The position numbers and the translations under genes were made by a program. From assembly GCA_910580015.1 (NCBI GenBank), contig CAJTVT010000031.1, positions 1-32,560 on the forward strand: a DNA stretch of 32,560 nucleotides. The letters run 5' to 3'. The notes beneath the pieces were generated by a model. That model was not told where the DNA came from and made no database searches. It saw only the letters and a list, made by a program, of their open reading frames with translations. This stretch comes from an uncultured Lachnospiraceae bacterium (GTDB lineage: Bacteria; Bacillota; Clostridia; Lachnospirales; Lachnospiraceae). How positions within the stretch are numbered: the first letter of the stretch is position 1; each line of letters opens with the position of its first letter. Positions 25,535 to 32,560 of the stretch are shown here, one piece after another.

Positions 25535-25706
25535 ATAAGGATTAAGGTATCAAAAAATCTATTTTCAATGCAGAGCAAATTTTTTCAAGCTTGTGCTTCC
25601 ATATTATTTTGAGACGATGCAGCGCATCACCTCAAATATTGTAGTGCAAGATTGGTAAAATTGGCCTGCAAGGGAATTTCAGACCATTTGACACCCTAAT
25701 CCTATA
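25535..25706. repeat. Fold-back element, TGTCAAAA family, copy 2 (about 172 bp)
   Basis: The ends TATAAGGATTAAGGTATCAAA and TTTGACACCCTAATCCTATAA are imperfect inverted repeats of about 20 bp. The centre folds as CTTGTGCT/AGTGCAAG, TTTGAG/CTCAAA and GATGC-AGC-GCATC. There is no ORF. With the PepSY promoter and the rpsU terminator it accounts for the gap 25353-25767; between 25441 and 25534 I see nothing more. Confidence 0.7.
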
Positions 25707-25708
25707 AA

Positions 25709-25752
25709 ATAAAAAAACTCCGCATATTTCGGTAAACCGAAACATACGGAAT
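25709..25752 (-). terminator. Terminator of rpsU
   Basis: On the minus strand TTCCGTATGTTTCGG-TTTA-CCGAAATATGCGGAG forms a long stem followed by seven T. It lies 16 bp past the rpsU stop codon. Confidence 0.9.
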
Positions 25753-25767
25753 TCTTTTACACAATGT

Positions 25768-25944
25768 TTAATTATATTTACGCTTTCTAGCTGCTTCGGA
25801 TTTTTTCTTACGTCTTACGCTTGGCTTCTCGTAATGTTCTCTTTTACGAATCTCCTGCTGAATCCCTGCCTTGGCACAGTTTCTTTTGAATCTGCGTAAA
25901 GCGCTATCCAAAGTTTCGTTTTCTTTAACGATTACATTTGACAT
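25768..25944 (-). CDS. rpsU: 30S ribosomal protein S21
   Basis: A 58-residue basic protein starting MSNVIVKENETLDSALRRF and ending in a Lys/Arg-rich tail (PSVRRKKKSEAARKRKYN). The whole sequence matches the S21 family, a small subunit protein near the anti-Shine-Dalgarno region. Purine-rich GGAGGGAGG and AGGTG lie upstream of the ATG. It is a single-gene unit with a strong promoter (26022-26049) and terminator. Confidence 0.97.
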   Translation of the reverse strand: MSNVIVKENETLDSALRRFKRNCAKAGIQQEIRKREHYEKPSVRRKKKSEAARKRKYN

Positions 25945-26021
25945 AGTCTCACACCTAACCTCCCTCCAGTTGCGTATTGTGCATATTCAACTGTTTGGGT
26001 AATTTTATTGCACTATTGATT

Positions 26022-26049
26022 ATTATAACAGATTTTCCCTGTAAGTCAA
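26022..26049 (-). promoter_or_regulatory. Promoter of rpsU
   Basis: On the minus strand TTGACT (26044-26049) and TATAAT (26022-26027) are 16 bp apart, giving a leader of about 70 bases before the ATG. Confidence 0.85.
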
Positions 26050-26109
26050 CTACTTTTTTTGGAAATCTTTAGAAAAACATTACCGTACCGTTTTCGGAAG
26101 AATTCTATC

Positions 26110-28761
26110 TCAAAGCTGGCCTTCCAAAGCTATCTTTGCTTCTGCGATCGCATCTGAAATTCCTGCTGGATTCTTACCTCCTGCCTGTGCCATATTGGGA
26201 CGTCCACCGCCGCCCCCTCCGACCTTGCCTGCTATGGCTTTGATCAGATTTCCGGCATGAGCTCCCTTGTCCATTGCCTCCTGTGTTGCCATAGCAATTA
26301 AATTAACTTTGCCGTCTTTTTCTGAGGCAAGCACAACCACGCCTTCCTTCAGCTTATCTTTTAACTGGTCTCCCAGATCTCGCAGCCCGTTCATATCCAC
26401 ACCTGGCACGCTTGCGGCAAGAAGTTTCACTTCTTTCACCTCTTGAACTTGATCCATCACATCCCCAAGTGCATCTTTTGCCGCTTTACTCTTCAAGGAT
26501 TCATTTTCTGCCTGTAAGGATTTGAAATCCGCCATCAGATGTTCTAGGCGTTCCAAGAGACCTGCTGGATTTGCCTTTACGGTCTTAGCAGCGGCAGCCA
26601 AAGTCTCCTCCAACCTATCATAATATGCAAATACTGCCTTGGATGTCAAAGCTTCAATCCTTCGTACCCCTGCTGCAACGCCAGATTCTGAAATGATTTT
26701 AAATGCACTGATACTGCTCGTATTCGCTACATGCGTTCCACCACAGAGCTCAACGGAAAAATCTCCCATTTTTACGACACGCACAGAGTCTCCATATTTC
26801 TCTCCAAAGAGAGCCATCGCTCCTGTTTTCTTAGCCTCCTCCAATGTCATAACCTCCGTCACAACCGGAAGGGCTGATGCAATTTTGTCATTTACAATGG
26901 TCTCTACCTTGGCAATCTCCTCAGAAGTCATCGGTGCAAAATGAGAAAAATCAAATCGAAGTCTATCTGCATTCACATCTGAACCATGTTGTTCTACATG
27001 ACTTCCCAACACTTCACGGAGCGCTTTTTGCAGCAAATGCGTAGCACTGTGATTTCTTCCAATCAGAGCCCGTTTCTCCTGGGCTACCTCAAGTTCCACA
27101 ATATCTCCTGACTTAAACATGCCTGCTGTGACAGTTCCCACATGGCCAATCTTTCCACCTCTTAAATGGATTACATCCTCCACTAGAAATTCACTGTCCC
27201 TGGCACGGATTACGCCAGCATCCGCATTCTGTCCACCCATAGTAGCATAAAATGGCGTCTCTTCCACAATGATCGTTCCCCGCTCACCGTCAGACAAAGC
27301 CTCTGTCAATTCTGTGTCTGTGGTAAGAACCGTGATCTTCGAGCTATGCTTTAAGCTGTCATATCCCACAAATTCGGAGGTGACAGCCGTATCAATCTCA
27401 TCGTATACTGTGGCATCTGCTCCCATATAATTTGTCTCTTTTCTGGCGCTCCGAGCTTTCTTGCGCTGTTCTTCCATACATGCGGTAAATCCTGCCTCAT
27501 CAATAGAAAATCCCTTTTCTTCCAGAATTTCCTGGGTAAGATCCATTGGAAAACCATACGTATCATACAATTTAAAAGCATGTTCACCAGACAGCGTTTT
27601 GTTTCCAGCCTTTGCCATTTCCTCCTGCATTTCAGACAAAATGCTTAATCCCTGGTCAATGGTCTTGTCAAATTTTTCTTCCTCCTGAGTCAGAACCTTA
27701 AAGATAAATTCCTTCTTCTCTTCCAGTTCTGGATAGCCGTCCTTGCTCTCATCAATCACAACTGCACTCAAAGCCGCAAGGAACTTGCCAGAAATGCCTA
27801 AAAGCCTTCCATGACGTGCCGCACGGCGGATCAGACGCCGCAATACATAGCCTCTACCTTCATTGGAGGGCATGATTCCATCAGAGATCATAAAGGTGGC
27901 AGAACGCATATGGTCGGTAATCAGACGAATTGACACATCGTCCTGCTCATTTACCTGATAAGCCTTGCCAGATACTTCACAGACCTTATCTCGAATTGCT
28001 TTCATGGTGTCAATGTCAAATACGGAGTCCACATCCTGAACCACCACTGCCAGACGTTCCAAGCCCATTCCGGTATCAATATTTTTATTTGCAAGCTCTT
28101 CATAATTCCCATGTCCATCCCCATCAAACTGGGTAAATACGTTATTCCAGACCTCCATAAAGCGGTCACAATCACATCCCACCTTACAGTCTGGTTTGCC
28201 GCAGCCATATGCTTCCCCGCGATCATAATAAATCTCAGAACAAGGACCGCAAGGACCAGCACCATGTTCCCAGAAATTGTCACATTCCCCGTTCTCATCC
28301 CGGTAGAACCGTGTAATTTTCTCTTCTGGAACACCTACCTCTTTTGTCCAGATTTCAAAAGCTTCATCATCTTCACCGTAAATGGACGGATAGAGACGCT
28401 CTGGCTCCATGCCGATAACTTCTGTAAGAAATTCCCAACTCCATGCGATAGCCTCGTGTTTAAAATAATCCCCAAAAGAGAAATTTCCAAGCATTTCAAA
28501 AAAAGTCAAATGTCTTGCCGTCTTGCCCACATTTTCAATATCCCCAGTCCGAATACATTTTTGGCATGTGGTGACACGCTTCTTTGGTGGGATCTCCTGA
28601 CCTGTAAAATAGGGCTTTAATGGTGCCATTCCTGCATTAATCAGCAACAGACTGTTATCATTATGTGGTACCAATGAAAAGCTTTTCATTGCAAGGTGAT
28701 CCTTGCTCTCAAAAAATTCCAGATACATCCTGCGCAGCTCATTTACTCCAAATTTCTTCAC
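26110..28761 (-). CDS. alaS: Alanyl-tRNA synthetase
   Basis: About 883 residues, full length. Class II catalytic core (about 1-240; FFESKDHLAMKSFSLVPHNDNSLLLINAGMAPLKPYF and the RYYRD-like motif 2), tRNA-recognition helices, then the editing domain with its zinc ligands HSATHLLQKALREVLGSH and CGGTHV, and a C-terminal DHHA1/C-Ala domain ending in a glycine run (GKVGGGGGGRPNMAQAGG). The best start is a GTG at 28761 with GGAGG 8 bases upstream; the TTG and ATG 15 and 6 bp further up overlap that ribosome binding site. No T-box leader is visible in the 100 bp upstream. It probably shares a promoter with the small membrane protein gene before it. Confidence 0.97.
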   Translation of the reverse strand: MKKFGVNELRRMYLEFFESKDHLAMKSFSLVPHNDNSLLLINAGMAPLKPYFTGQEIPPKKRVTTCQKCIRTGDIENVGKTARHLTFFEMLGNFSFGDYFKHEAIAWSWEFLTEVIGMEPERLYPSIYGEDDEAFEIWTKEVGVPEEKITRFYRDENGECDNFWEHGAGPCGPCSEIYYDRGEAYGCGKPDCKVGCDCDRFMEVWNNVFTQFDGDGHGNYEELANKNIDTGMGLERLAVVVQDVDSVFDIDTMKAIRDKVCEVSGKAYQVNEQDDVSIRLITDHMRSATFMISDGIMPSNEGRGYVLRRLIRRAARHGRLLGISGKFLAALSAVVIDESKDGYPELEEKKEFIFKVLTQEEEKFDKTIDQGLSILSEMQEEMAKAGNKTLSGEHAFKLYDTYGFPMDLTQEILEEKGFSIDEAGFTACMEEQRKKARSARKETNYMGADATVYDEIDTAVTSEFVGYDSLKHSSKITVLTTDTELTEALSDGERGTIIVEETPFYATMGGQNADAGVIRARDSEFLVEDVIHLRGGKIGHVGTVTAGMFKSGDIVELEVAQEKRALIGRNHSATHLLQKALREVLGSHVEQHGSDVNADRLRFDFSHFAPMTSEEIAKVETIVNDKIASALPVVTEVMTLEEAKKTGAMALFGEKYGDSVRVVKMGDFSVELCGGTHVANTSSISAFKIISESGVAAGVRRIEALTSKAVFAYYDRLEETLAAAAKTVKANPAGLLERLEHLMADFKSLQAENESLKSKAAKDALGDVMDQVQEVKEVKLLAASVPGVDMNGLRDLGDQLKDKLKEGVVVLASEKDGKVNLIAMATQEAMDKGAHAGNLIKAIAGKVGGGGGGRPNMAQAGGKNPAGISDAIAEAKIALEGQL

Positions 28762-28880
28762 TACCATTTCCTCCAATTGTTTATTCCCACAAACGATACG
28801 CCAAAAAACTGTAATTACACAGACCTTTGACTTATGTTGTAAGGTTCAAATACCCTCTCAGCTTGCCACTGGGCATTTGA

Positions 28881-28994
28881 TTAAGCATCTTTTCTGTCAC
28901 GAAGTTTTTTTCCCAGGAAAATTCCTGCCCCCGCCACTACTACAAACAACAAAAATTTAACTGCATATTGTATTAACGAAACTAAAAATGCCAT
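28881..28994 (-). CDS. Small single-pass membrane protein, 37 residues
   Basis: MAFLVSLIQYAVKFLLFVVV begins a protein that is almost wholly one membrane helix (about 3-26) with a basic tail (GKKLRDRKDA), so N-out/C-in is likely. The start at 28994 has TAGGAGG 6 bases upstream; an ATG directly before it is too close to that site. A consensus promoter lies about 70 bp upstream. It is the first gene before alaS (about 120 bp away). Function unknown. Confidence 0.8.
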   Translation of the reverse strand: MAFLVSLIQYAVKFLLFVVVAGAGIFLGKKLRDRKDA

Positions 28995-29064
28995 CATGCA
29001 CCTCCTAATCAAATGTATGTATTCTCGGAGTCTCTTTGTACCTGATTTTAAAAGTACATTGTTT

Positions 29065-29093
29065 ATCATACCACAGGCGATAATCCCTTTCAA
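29065..29093 (-). promoter_or_regulatory. Promoter of the small membrane protein-alaS unit
   Basis: On the minus strand TTGAAA (29088-29093) and TATGAT (29065-29070) are spaced by 17 bp. It lies directly after the stop codon of the UlaG-like gene. Confidence 0.75.
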
Positions 29094-29104
29094 GCATCGC
29101 AGGA

Positions 29105-29863
29105 CTATCCTTCCACAACAAACTCCTGATTTTCCCTGTTGACGACAAGGATCCTCTCTCGAAATCTCTCATTCCCTGGGATTTGAAGATATGTCTCTGC
29201 TAACTCATAATGCTTCCATAAATGCATAGGGATCACGAAACCTGTCCCAACCTGCTCTAAAAAATAATCCAGACCCAAAAACTGATTTTGCTCTTGCCTG
29301 GGATCGACCACCACAAAAGACAAATTGATCTTTTTGTCCCGCAGCAGATGAATCTGTTCTTTGTAAACCTTTTCTTGAAAAAGGTTAAATTCCTGTGTTT
29401 CCCCTTCCCAATGCCACCAATTTAGGTCCCCTGCATGGTACACAGTTTTACCACAGGCAGATACCAAAAAAGCTACTCCACTGTCTGTGGAACGCAGTGT
29501 CTCTACGGTTACACCTGCAATTTCATGCTGCTCTTCTGGCTTGACATAAGTAATTTTCTCTTTCAGTTCCTGCCCAAATCCCAAACGTTCTAACATGGAA
29601 TTGCCAAGCTTCTTTTTGATCTCTTTTGCAAAAATATAATGGATATCCACAAAATGTCTGCTCCAAGCCAACACCTCTGGATCGAAGTGATCCCGGTGAC
29701 TATGACTGGAAAACACATAGACAGGCATCTCTTTCGGAAATTCTGGCATCTTCCCATGATATTCACAGGAAGGGACACCTATTCCATTGTAATAATCAAA
29801 TACCAGCACTTTATCTTCCAACTCCACACAAAAAGCACTGTGATGAATATAAGTAATCTTCAT
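29105..29863 (-). CDS. MBL-fold metallo-hydrolase (UlaG-like)
   Basis: 252 residues, cytoplasmic. The metal motif SSHSHRDHFD is near residues 52-61, with further ligands in HAGDLNWWHWEG and in MHLWKHYEL near the C-terminus. The N-terminus MKITYIHHSAFCVELEDKVLVFDYY is typical of the UlaG-like branch of metallo-beta-lactamase proteins. The substrate cannot be told from sequence. AAGGAAAC precedes the ATG, and a consensus promoter lies at 29920-29948. It stands alone between the spoIVA fragment and the alaS unit. Confidence 0.88.
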   Translation of the reverse strand: MKITYIHHSAFCVELEDKVLVFDYYNGIGVPSCEYHGKMPEFPKEMPVYVFSSHSHRDHFDPEVLAWSRHFVDIHYIFAKEIKKKLGNSMLERLGFGQELKEKITYVKPEEQHEIAGVTVETLRSTDSGVAFLVSACGKTVYHAGDLNWWHWEGETQEFNLFQEKVYKEQIHLLRDKKINLSFVVVDPRQEQNQFLGLDYFLEQVGTGFVIPMHLWKHYELAETYLQIPGNERFRERILVVNRENQEFVVEG

Positions 29864-29919
29864 ATACTGTTTCCTTCAATTCTGTCATCGCGGGAGAATT
29901 ACGGATTTCCTCCAAAGCT

Positions 29920-29948
29920 ATACTATCACATTTCTTTTCGCTTTTCAA
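29920..29948 (-). promoter_or_regulatory. Promoter of the UlaG-like hydrolase gene
   Basis: On the minus strand TTGAAA (29943-29948) and TAGTAT (29920-29925) are 17 bp apart, about 55 bp before the ATG. Confidence 0.75.
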
Positions 29949-29982
29949 TGACGCTCAGAGTATGTTTGCTTATTTTTATAAT

Positions 29983-30011
29983 AAAAGAAAAACCCCAAAT
30001 TTCTTTGGAGT
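29983..30011 (-). terminator. Terminator of spoIVA
   Basis: On the minus strand ACTCCAAA-GAAA-TTTGGGGT is followed by TTTTCTTTT. It lies 20 bp past the stop codon of the spoIVA fragment, so the 3' end of that gene unit is intact. Confidence 0.85.
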
Positions 30012-30031
30012 TTTTCTTAAAAGACAATCTT

Positions 30032-30313
30032 CTATATAATGATACATACCAGCCCACCATTGCTATCATTTACGATCTTCTGCATGGTGTCTTGAAGTTT
30101 GACCTGACTTTCATCATCCATCATTGTAATTTTACTGCGGATGCCGTCTTCCACCAGTTCTCCAATGGATTTTCCAAAAATATTAGTCTGCCAAATGCCT
30201 TCCTCCTGATCTCTGGAAGTTTTTATGTAACCGATCAGATCCTGTGCCTGCTCTTCACTGCCGATAATGGGGGCGATCTCCGTCTCTACATTCGCCCGGA
30301 TCATATGTATGAT
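30032..30313 (-). pseudogene. spoIVA: C-terminal fragment of stage IV sporulation protein A (spoIVA), split by a mobile element
   Basis: The frame encodes about the last 93 residues of SpoIVA, the ATPase that anchors the spore coat to the forespore membrane; the full protein is near 490 residues. The block HMIRANVETEIAPIIGSE, then IWQTNIFGKSIGELV and the terminal NGGLVCIII, are characteristic of its C-terminal domain. Reading upstream in frame from the ATG at 30304 gives His, Ile, Ile, then a stop (30314-30316), so homology ends at about 30307-30313. Just there the serine recombinase gene begins, overlapping these codons. The remainder of spoIVA should lie beyond the element, outside the window. 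An internal ATG at 30304 would allow a 90-residue product but no ribosome binding site is evident. Either a developmentally restored gene or a decayed one. Confidence 0.9.
30300..30313. other. Candidate attachment site core at the spoIVA/element junction
   Basis: ATCATA-TG-TATGAT is a 6-bp dyad around a central TG dinucleotide, located exactly where SpoIVA homology starts. Serine integrases recombine at an asymmetric central dinucleotide flanked by inverted arms, so this is a reasonable crossover candidate. The partner site lies outside the window, so it cannot be confirmed here. Confidence 0.4.
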
Positions 30314-31950
30314 TCAGCACAAACAGAAGTCTCACTGCCACGTTTCCGTTTTACCAGAAAGGACATATATTCATCTACGACTTTTATATATACTTTTAAC
30401 TTTACAACATTTCTTTTATCTGTTTTCTGTACCTCTATCCGATCAAGAATTGTATCTACCATTCCATCACTAATACCTTCTTCAAAATCAAGCTCGTTAG
30501 AAATCAATTCTCGAAATGAATTGATCGTATCTGCAATAGTCCTATTCTTCTCCCTATCATCCTCTAACTGCTTTATTTTTTCTTTTGCTTCTTCAATCCG
30601 AACATTGAACATATTATTTCTCATTTCAAATTCTTCATCAGAAATTCTGTCCTTAATATTCAAATCTAACAGCTTGTCCTTTTTTTTCAATAAATCGTTA
30701 ATTTCCAATTTATATTTAGCCATATCACGTTCTATCGTCGATTGACCTGCGGCGTCTGTATATATCTTTATCAGATCGTGTATAATATTTGATTTATTGA
30801 CAATTAAATCCCTGCAAATCTGTCTCATCACTTCATCAAGCTCTGCCGTATAGACTGTCGGCGAATCACAAGCACTTTTTCCTTTTTCAGAATAGATCTT
30901 GCATTGCCATGCTTCTTTTGTGCCGCTTTTATACTTATAAATCTTATGATGATAAGAAGTTCCATGTTCCATACATATAATTTTACCACTATATTTGTAT
31001 CTGTTATTATAAGCACCTGTGGCTGCTGATTCTTTTATGGCAGTTCCTCTTTTGTTAAGAATCATATTTGCCCTATCCCATAATTCTTCCGACACAATCG
31101 GGGGAACATTCTCTTTGTCCTCATATATCACCCATTCTTTGGGATCAATATATTTTCTAGCATTATTCCTATAATCATATTTTTGCGTCTTATTTCCGCA
31201 GTAATAACCTTTATACTTTGGATTTGATATAATATTTCTTATGGTACTCGTAGCTAAATCATTGTTCTTGGAATTTTTAACTCCCTGCTCTCCTAAAATC
31301 CTTGATATGACTCGCATACCCAAACGCTGGTTGACATACATATCAAAAATTTCCCTGATGATCTCTGCTTCTTCTTCTACAATAACAAGCTTTCCGTTAT
31401 CTTTTTTATATCCCCAGATTTTATTATTGCCCAAGACAGAACCCTTTTCGATTGCACGTTTAAATCCAAAACGTACTCTCTCTGAAATTTTGCGTACCTC
31501 ATCCTGCGCAATACTGCTCATAATTGTCAATCGCAGCTCACTGTCCGGCAACAGAGTATTGATATTGTCTGACTGAAACAATACACCCACACCATACGTA
31601 AGCAACTGCTGTGTATACTGGATACTGTCTACCGTATTTCTGGAAAAACGAGAAATCTCTTTCGTAATAACAAAGTCAAATTTTCCTAATTTCGCATCTT
31701 CAATCATGGTCAGAAAACTCTCTCTTTTTTTTACGCTTGTCGCGCTTAAACCTTCGTCTATGTATCCTTCTACAAATTCCCAATGCGAATTACCATTTAT
31801 CATATCAGAATAGTATTTTATCTGTGCAGATAATGAATGCAACTGTTCATCTTTTTCCGTAGACACTCTCGCATAGTAAGTGACTCTCATTGGAATATCA
31901 TAAATTGATTTTCCACTGTTTAGTTCCCTTCTTATATTGTATAAATCCAT
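30301..31950 (-). CDS. Large serine recombinase
   Basis: 549 residues. The N-terminal resolvase domain (about 20-165) has the catalytic serine Ser30 in TYYARVSTEKDEQ and the arginine-containing ITKEISRFSRNTVD. A recombinase domain (about 175-290; WGYKKDNGKLVIVEEEAEIIREIF) is followed by a zinc-ribbon-type segment (GKIICMEHG ... CKIYSEKGKSAC) and a long coiled coil (about 410-490). This is the layout of phage-type integrases and of SpoIVCA, which excises the skin element in sigK. The last codons (SYI) and stop lie within DNA that also encodes SpoIVA, as expected for a gene placed at the element's edge. A strong promoter precedes it; GGAG lies 11 bases before the ATG. It is visibly more A/T-rich than its neighbours. 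Confidence 0.95.
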   Translation of the reverse strand: MDLYNIRRELNSGKSIYDIPMRVTYYARVSTEKDEQLHSLSAQIKYYSDMINGNSHWEFVEGYIDEGLSATSVKKRESFLTMIEDAKLGKFDFVITKEISRFSRNTVDSIQYTQQLLTYGVGVLFQSDNINTLLPDSELRLTIMSSIAQDEVRKISERVRFGFKRAIEKGSVLGNNKIWGYKKDNGKLVIVEEEAEIIREIFDMYVNQRLGMRVISRILGEQGVKNSKNNDLATSTIRNIISNPKYKGYYCGNKTQKYDYRNNARKYIDPKEWVIYEDKENVPPIVSEELWDRANMILNKRGTAIKESAATGAYNNRYKYSGKIICMEHGTSYHHKIYKYKSGTKEAWQCKIYSEKGKSACDSPTVYTAELDEVMRQICRDLIVNKSNIIHDLIKIYTDAAGQSTIERDMAKYKLEINDLLKKKDKLLDLNIKDRISDEEFEMRNNMFNVRIEEAKEKIKQLEDDREKNRTIADTINSFRELISNELDFEEGISDGMVDTILDRIEVQKTDKRNVVKLKVYIKVVDEYMSFLVKRKRGSETSVCAESYI

Positions 31951-31991
31951 AACCGCAGCTGCTCCTTTTTTACTTCTTTTTGTACGTTATC

Positions 31992-32020
31992 ATTATACAT
32001 TTTATATATTTTTTCGTCAA
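31992..32020 (-). promoter_or_regulatory. Promoter of the serine recombinase gene
   Basis: On the minus strand TTGACG (32015-32020) and TATAAT (31992-31997) are 17 bp apart, about 40 bp before the ATG. It is a vegetative sigma-A type promoter; a mother-cell-specific sigma-E/K type was not seen. Confidence 0.8.
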
Positions 32021-32177
32021 TGTTTTTTATAATCATTTCACATTGGTATCACATCGTCAGATCCGTTTGAATGTTGCCGCTTACAGAGACTCCTTTGGAC
32101 GCAAAAAGACGCATGGTATACAGTACTTGTTCCATACGCCTTGACGCTGTTTTATTGATATTAAATTGTTTTGTTGA

Positions 32178-32560
32178 TTACACTAACTGCATAAGCTCAG
32201 CTTCAAGTTCTTTCGCATCTTCCAATGTTAATTTTGGAAAAAAACTTGGTATTTCTTCTACCGAAATTCTCCCATTTTTTAGCATTATCTTTGCATTTTC
32301 CCTTGCTTCGTCTGCACGTTCACTTTTAATAAACGACTTCATAATCTGTTCTTCATCAAACAAACTCATCATAATCGTTACAACCTCCTGTTCTCTTTCA
32401 AGCAAATATTCCCTTAAAACATTCCTGTCCTTGCATATACAGATTGTTTCCGTAACTGCCTTTTGTGTCATTCCATGCTCTTTTGTCTGCTCGTTAAAAA
32501 CTTTGCAGAAAATGATGTACTGATTGATGATATCATCTGTATCGCTTTCATAGATAACCT
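32178..32560 (-). CDS. C-terminal part of a PD-(D/E)XK family transposase / Rpn-type nuclease (partial, runs off window)
   Basis: The frame stays open to the window edge, giving at least 127 residues (from VIYESDTDDIINQYIIFCKVF). Segments INQYIIFCKVFNEQTKEHG, AVTETICICKDRNVLREYL and EVVTIMMSLFDEEQIMKSF are typical of the C-terminal half of Rpn/PD-(D/E)XK transposase-like proteins common in Lachnospiraceae. The nuclease core with its catalytic residues would lie upstream, outside the window. It ends with a helical Glu/Leu-rich tail (LTLEDAKELEAELMQLV). It probably belongs to the same mobile element as the recombinase, but could be an independent insertion. Confidence 0.75.
   Translation of the reverse strand, partial: VIYESDTDDIINQYIIFCKVFNEQTKEHGMTQKAVTETICICKDRNVLREYLLEREQEVVTIMMSLFDEEQIMKSFIKSERADEARENAKIMLKNGRISVEEIPSFFPKLTLEDAKELEAELMQLV

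Noticed and set aside
28777..28880. Possible T-box riboswitch before alaS
   Set aside because: The gap is about 100 bp and shows neither a T-box sequence (TGGNACCGCG-like) nor an antiterminator structure.
29639..30745. Long plus-strand frame (368 codons) across the UlaG-like gene, spoIVA fragment and recombinase
   Set aside because: It crosses two well-supported minus-strand genes and a terminator, with no recognisable domain and no ribosome binding site.

Overview
The window looks like chromosome of a low-to-mid GC anaerobic Firmicute, most likely Lachnospiraceae (Clostridia). Supporting signs are class III ribonucleotide reductase, an alanyl-tRNA synthetase with a typical Lachnospiraceae-like N-terminus, strong AGGAGG ribosome binding sites, a sporulation gene (spoIVA, broken here), a FliD-like flagellar-cap-type protein and a chemotaxis receptor. 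The genus cannot be fixed from the sequence alone. Almost every protein gene lies on the minus strand, so gene order below runs from high to low coordinates.

Right end (30.3-32.56 kb): the edge of a mobile element. It carries a large serine recombinase with a consensus promoter and the C-terminal part of a PD-(D/E)XK transposase/nuclease-like protein that runs off the window. The recombinase stop codon lies inside sequence that reads in frame into the last ~90 residues of SpoIVA, the spore-coat morphogenetic ATPase. spoIVA is therefore split, and the junction carries a small dyad around a central TG. This is a candidate skin-like (sigK-type) intervening element.

Core housekeeping region (21.3-30.0 kb): an UlaG-like metallo-hydrolase; a 37-residue membrane protein transcribed with alaS; rpsU; a secreted five-repeat PepSY protein with an unusual promoter; and nrdD-nrdG behind two NrdR boxes. 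Region 15.6-21.3 kb holds a chemotaxis receptor, a TrmB-type regulator overlapping a lysA-like decarboxylase gene, two small unknown genes and tRNA-Leu(CAA) on the plus strand. Region 1.3-15.5 kb is a long, tightly packed set: ridA, aminopeptidase P, polA, a coaE-FtsA-like fusion, walJ, an ACT-domain gene, a PFL/DUF711 gene, an acidic/basic membrane protein, hisH, hisF and ung. A FliD-like gene follows.

The gene-free stretches hold non-coding repeats of two families. Family 1 (positions 1-369) is a tandem array of 158-bp elements with terminal inverted repeats, separated by CTAG. The two complete copies share a nested hairpin that is preserved by compensatory base changes. A solo end of the same family sits at 19.27 kb and abuts a fragment of a second chemotaxis-receptor gene. 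Family 2 is made of fold-back elements ending in GATTAGG-TGTCAAAA-like repeats at 15.78, 19.01 and 25.54 kb. No CRISPR array or rRNA was seen.
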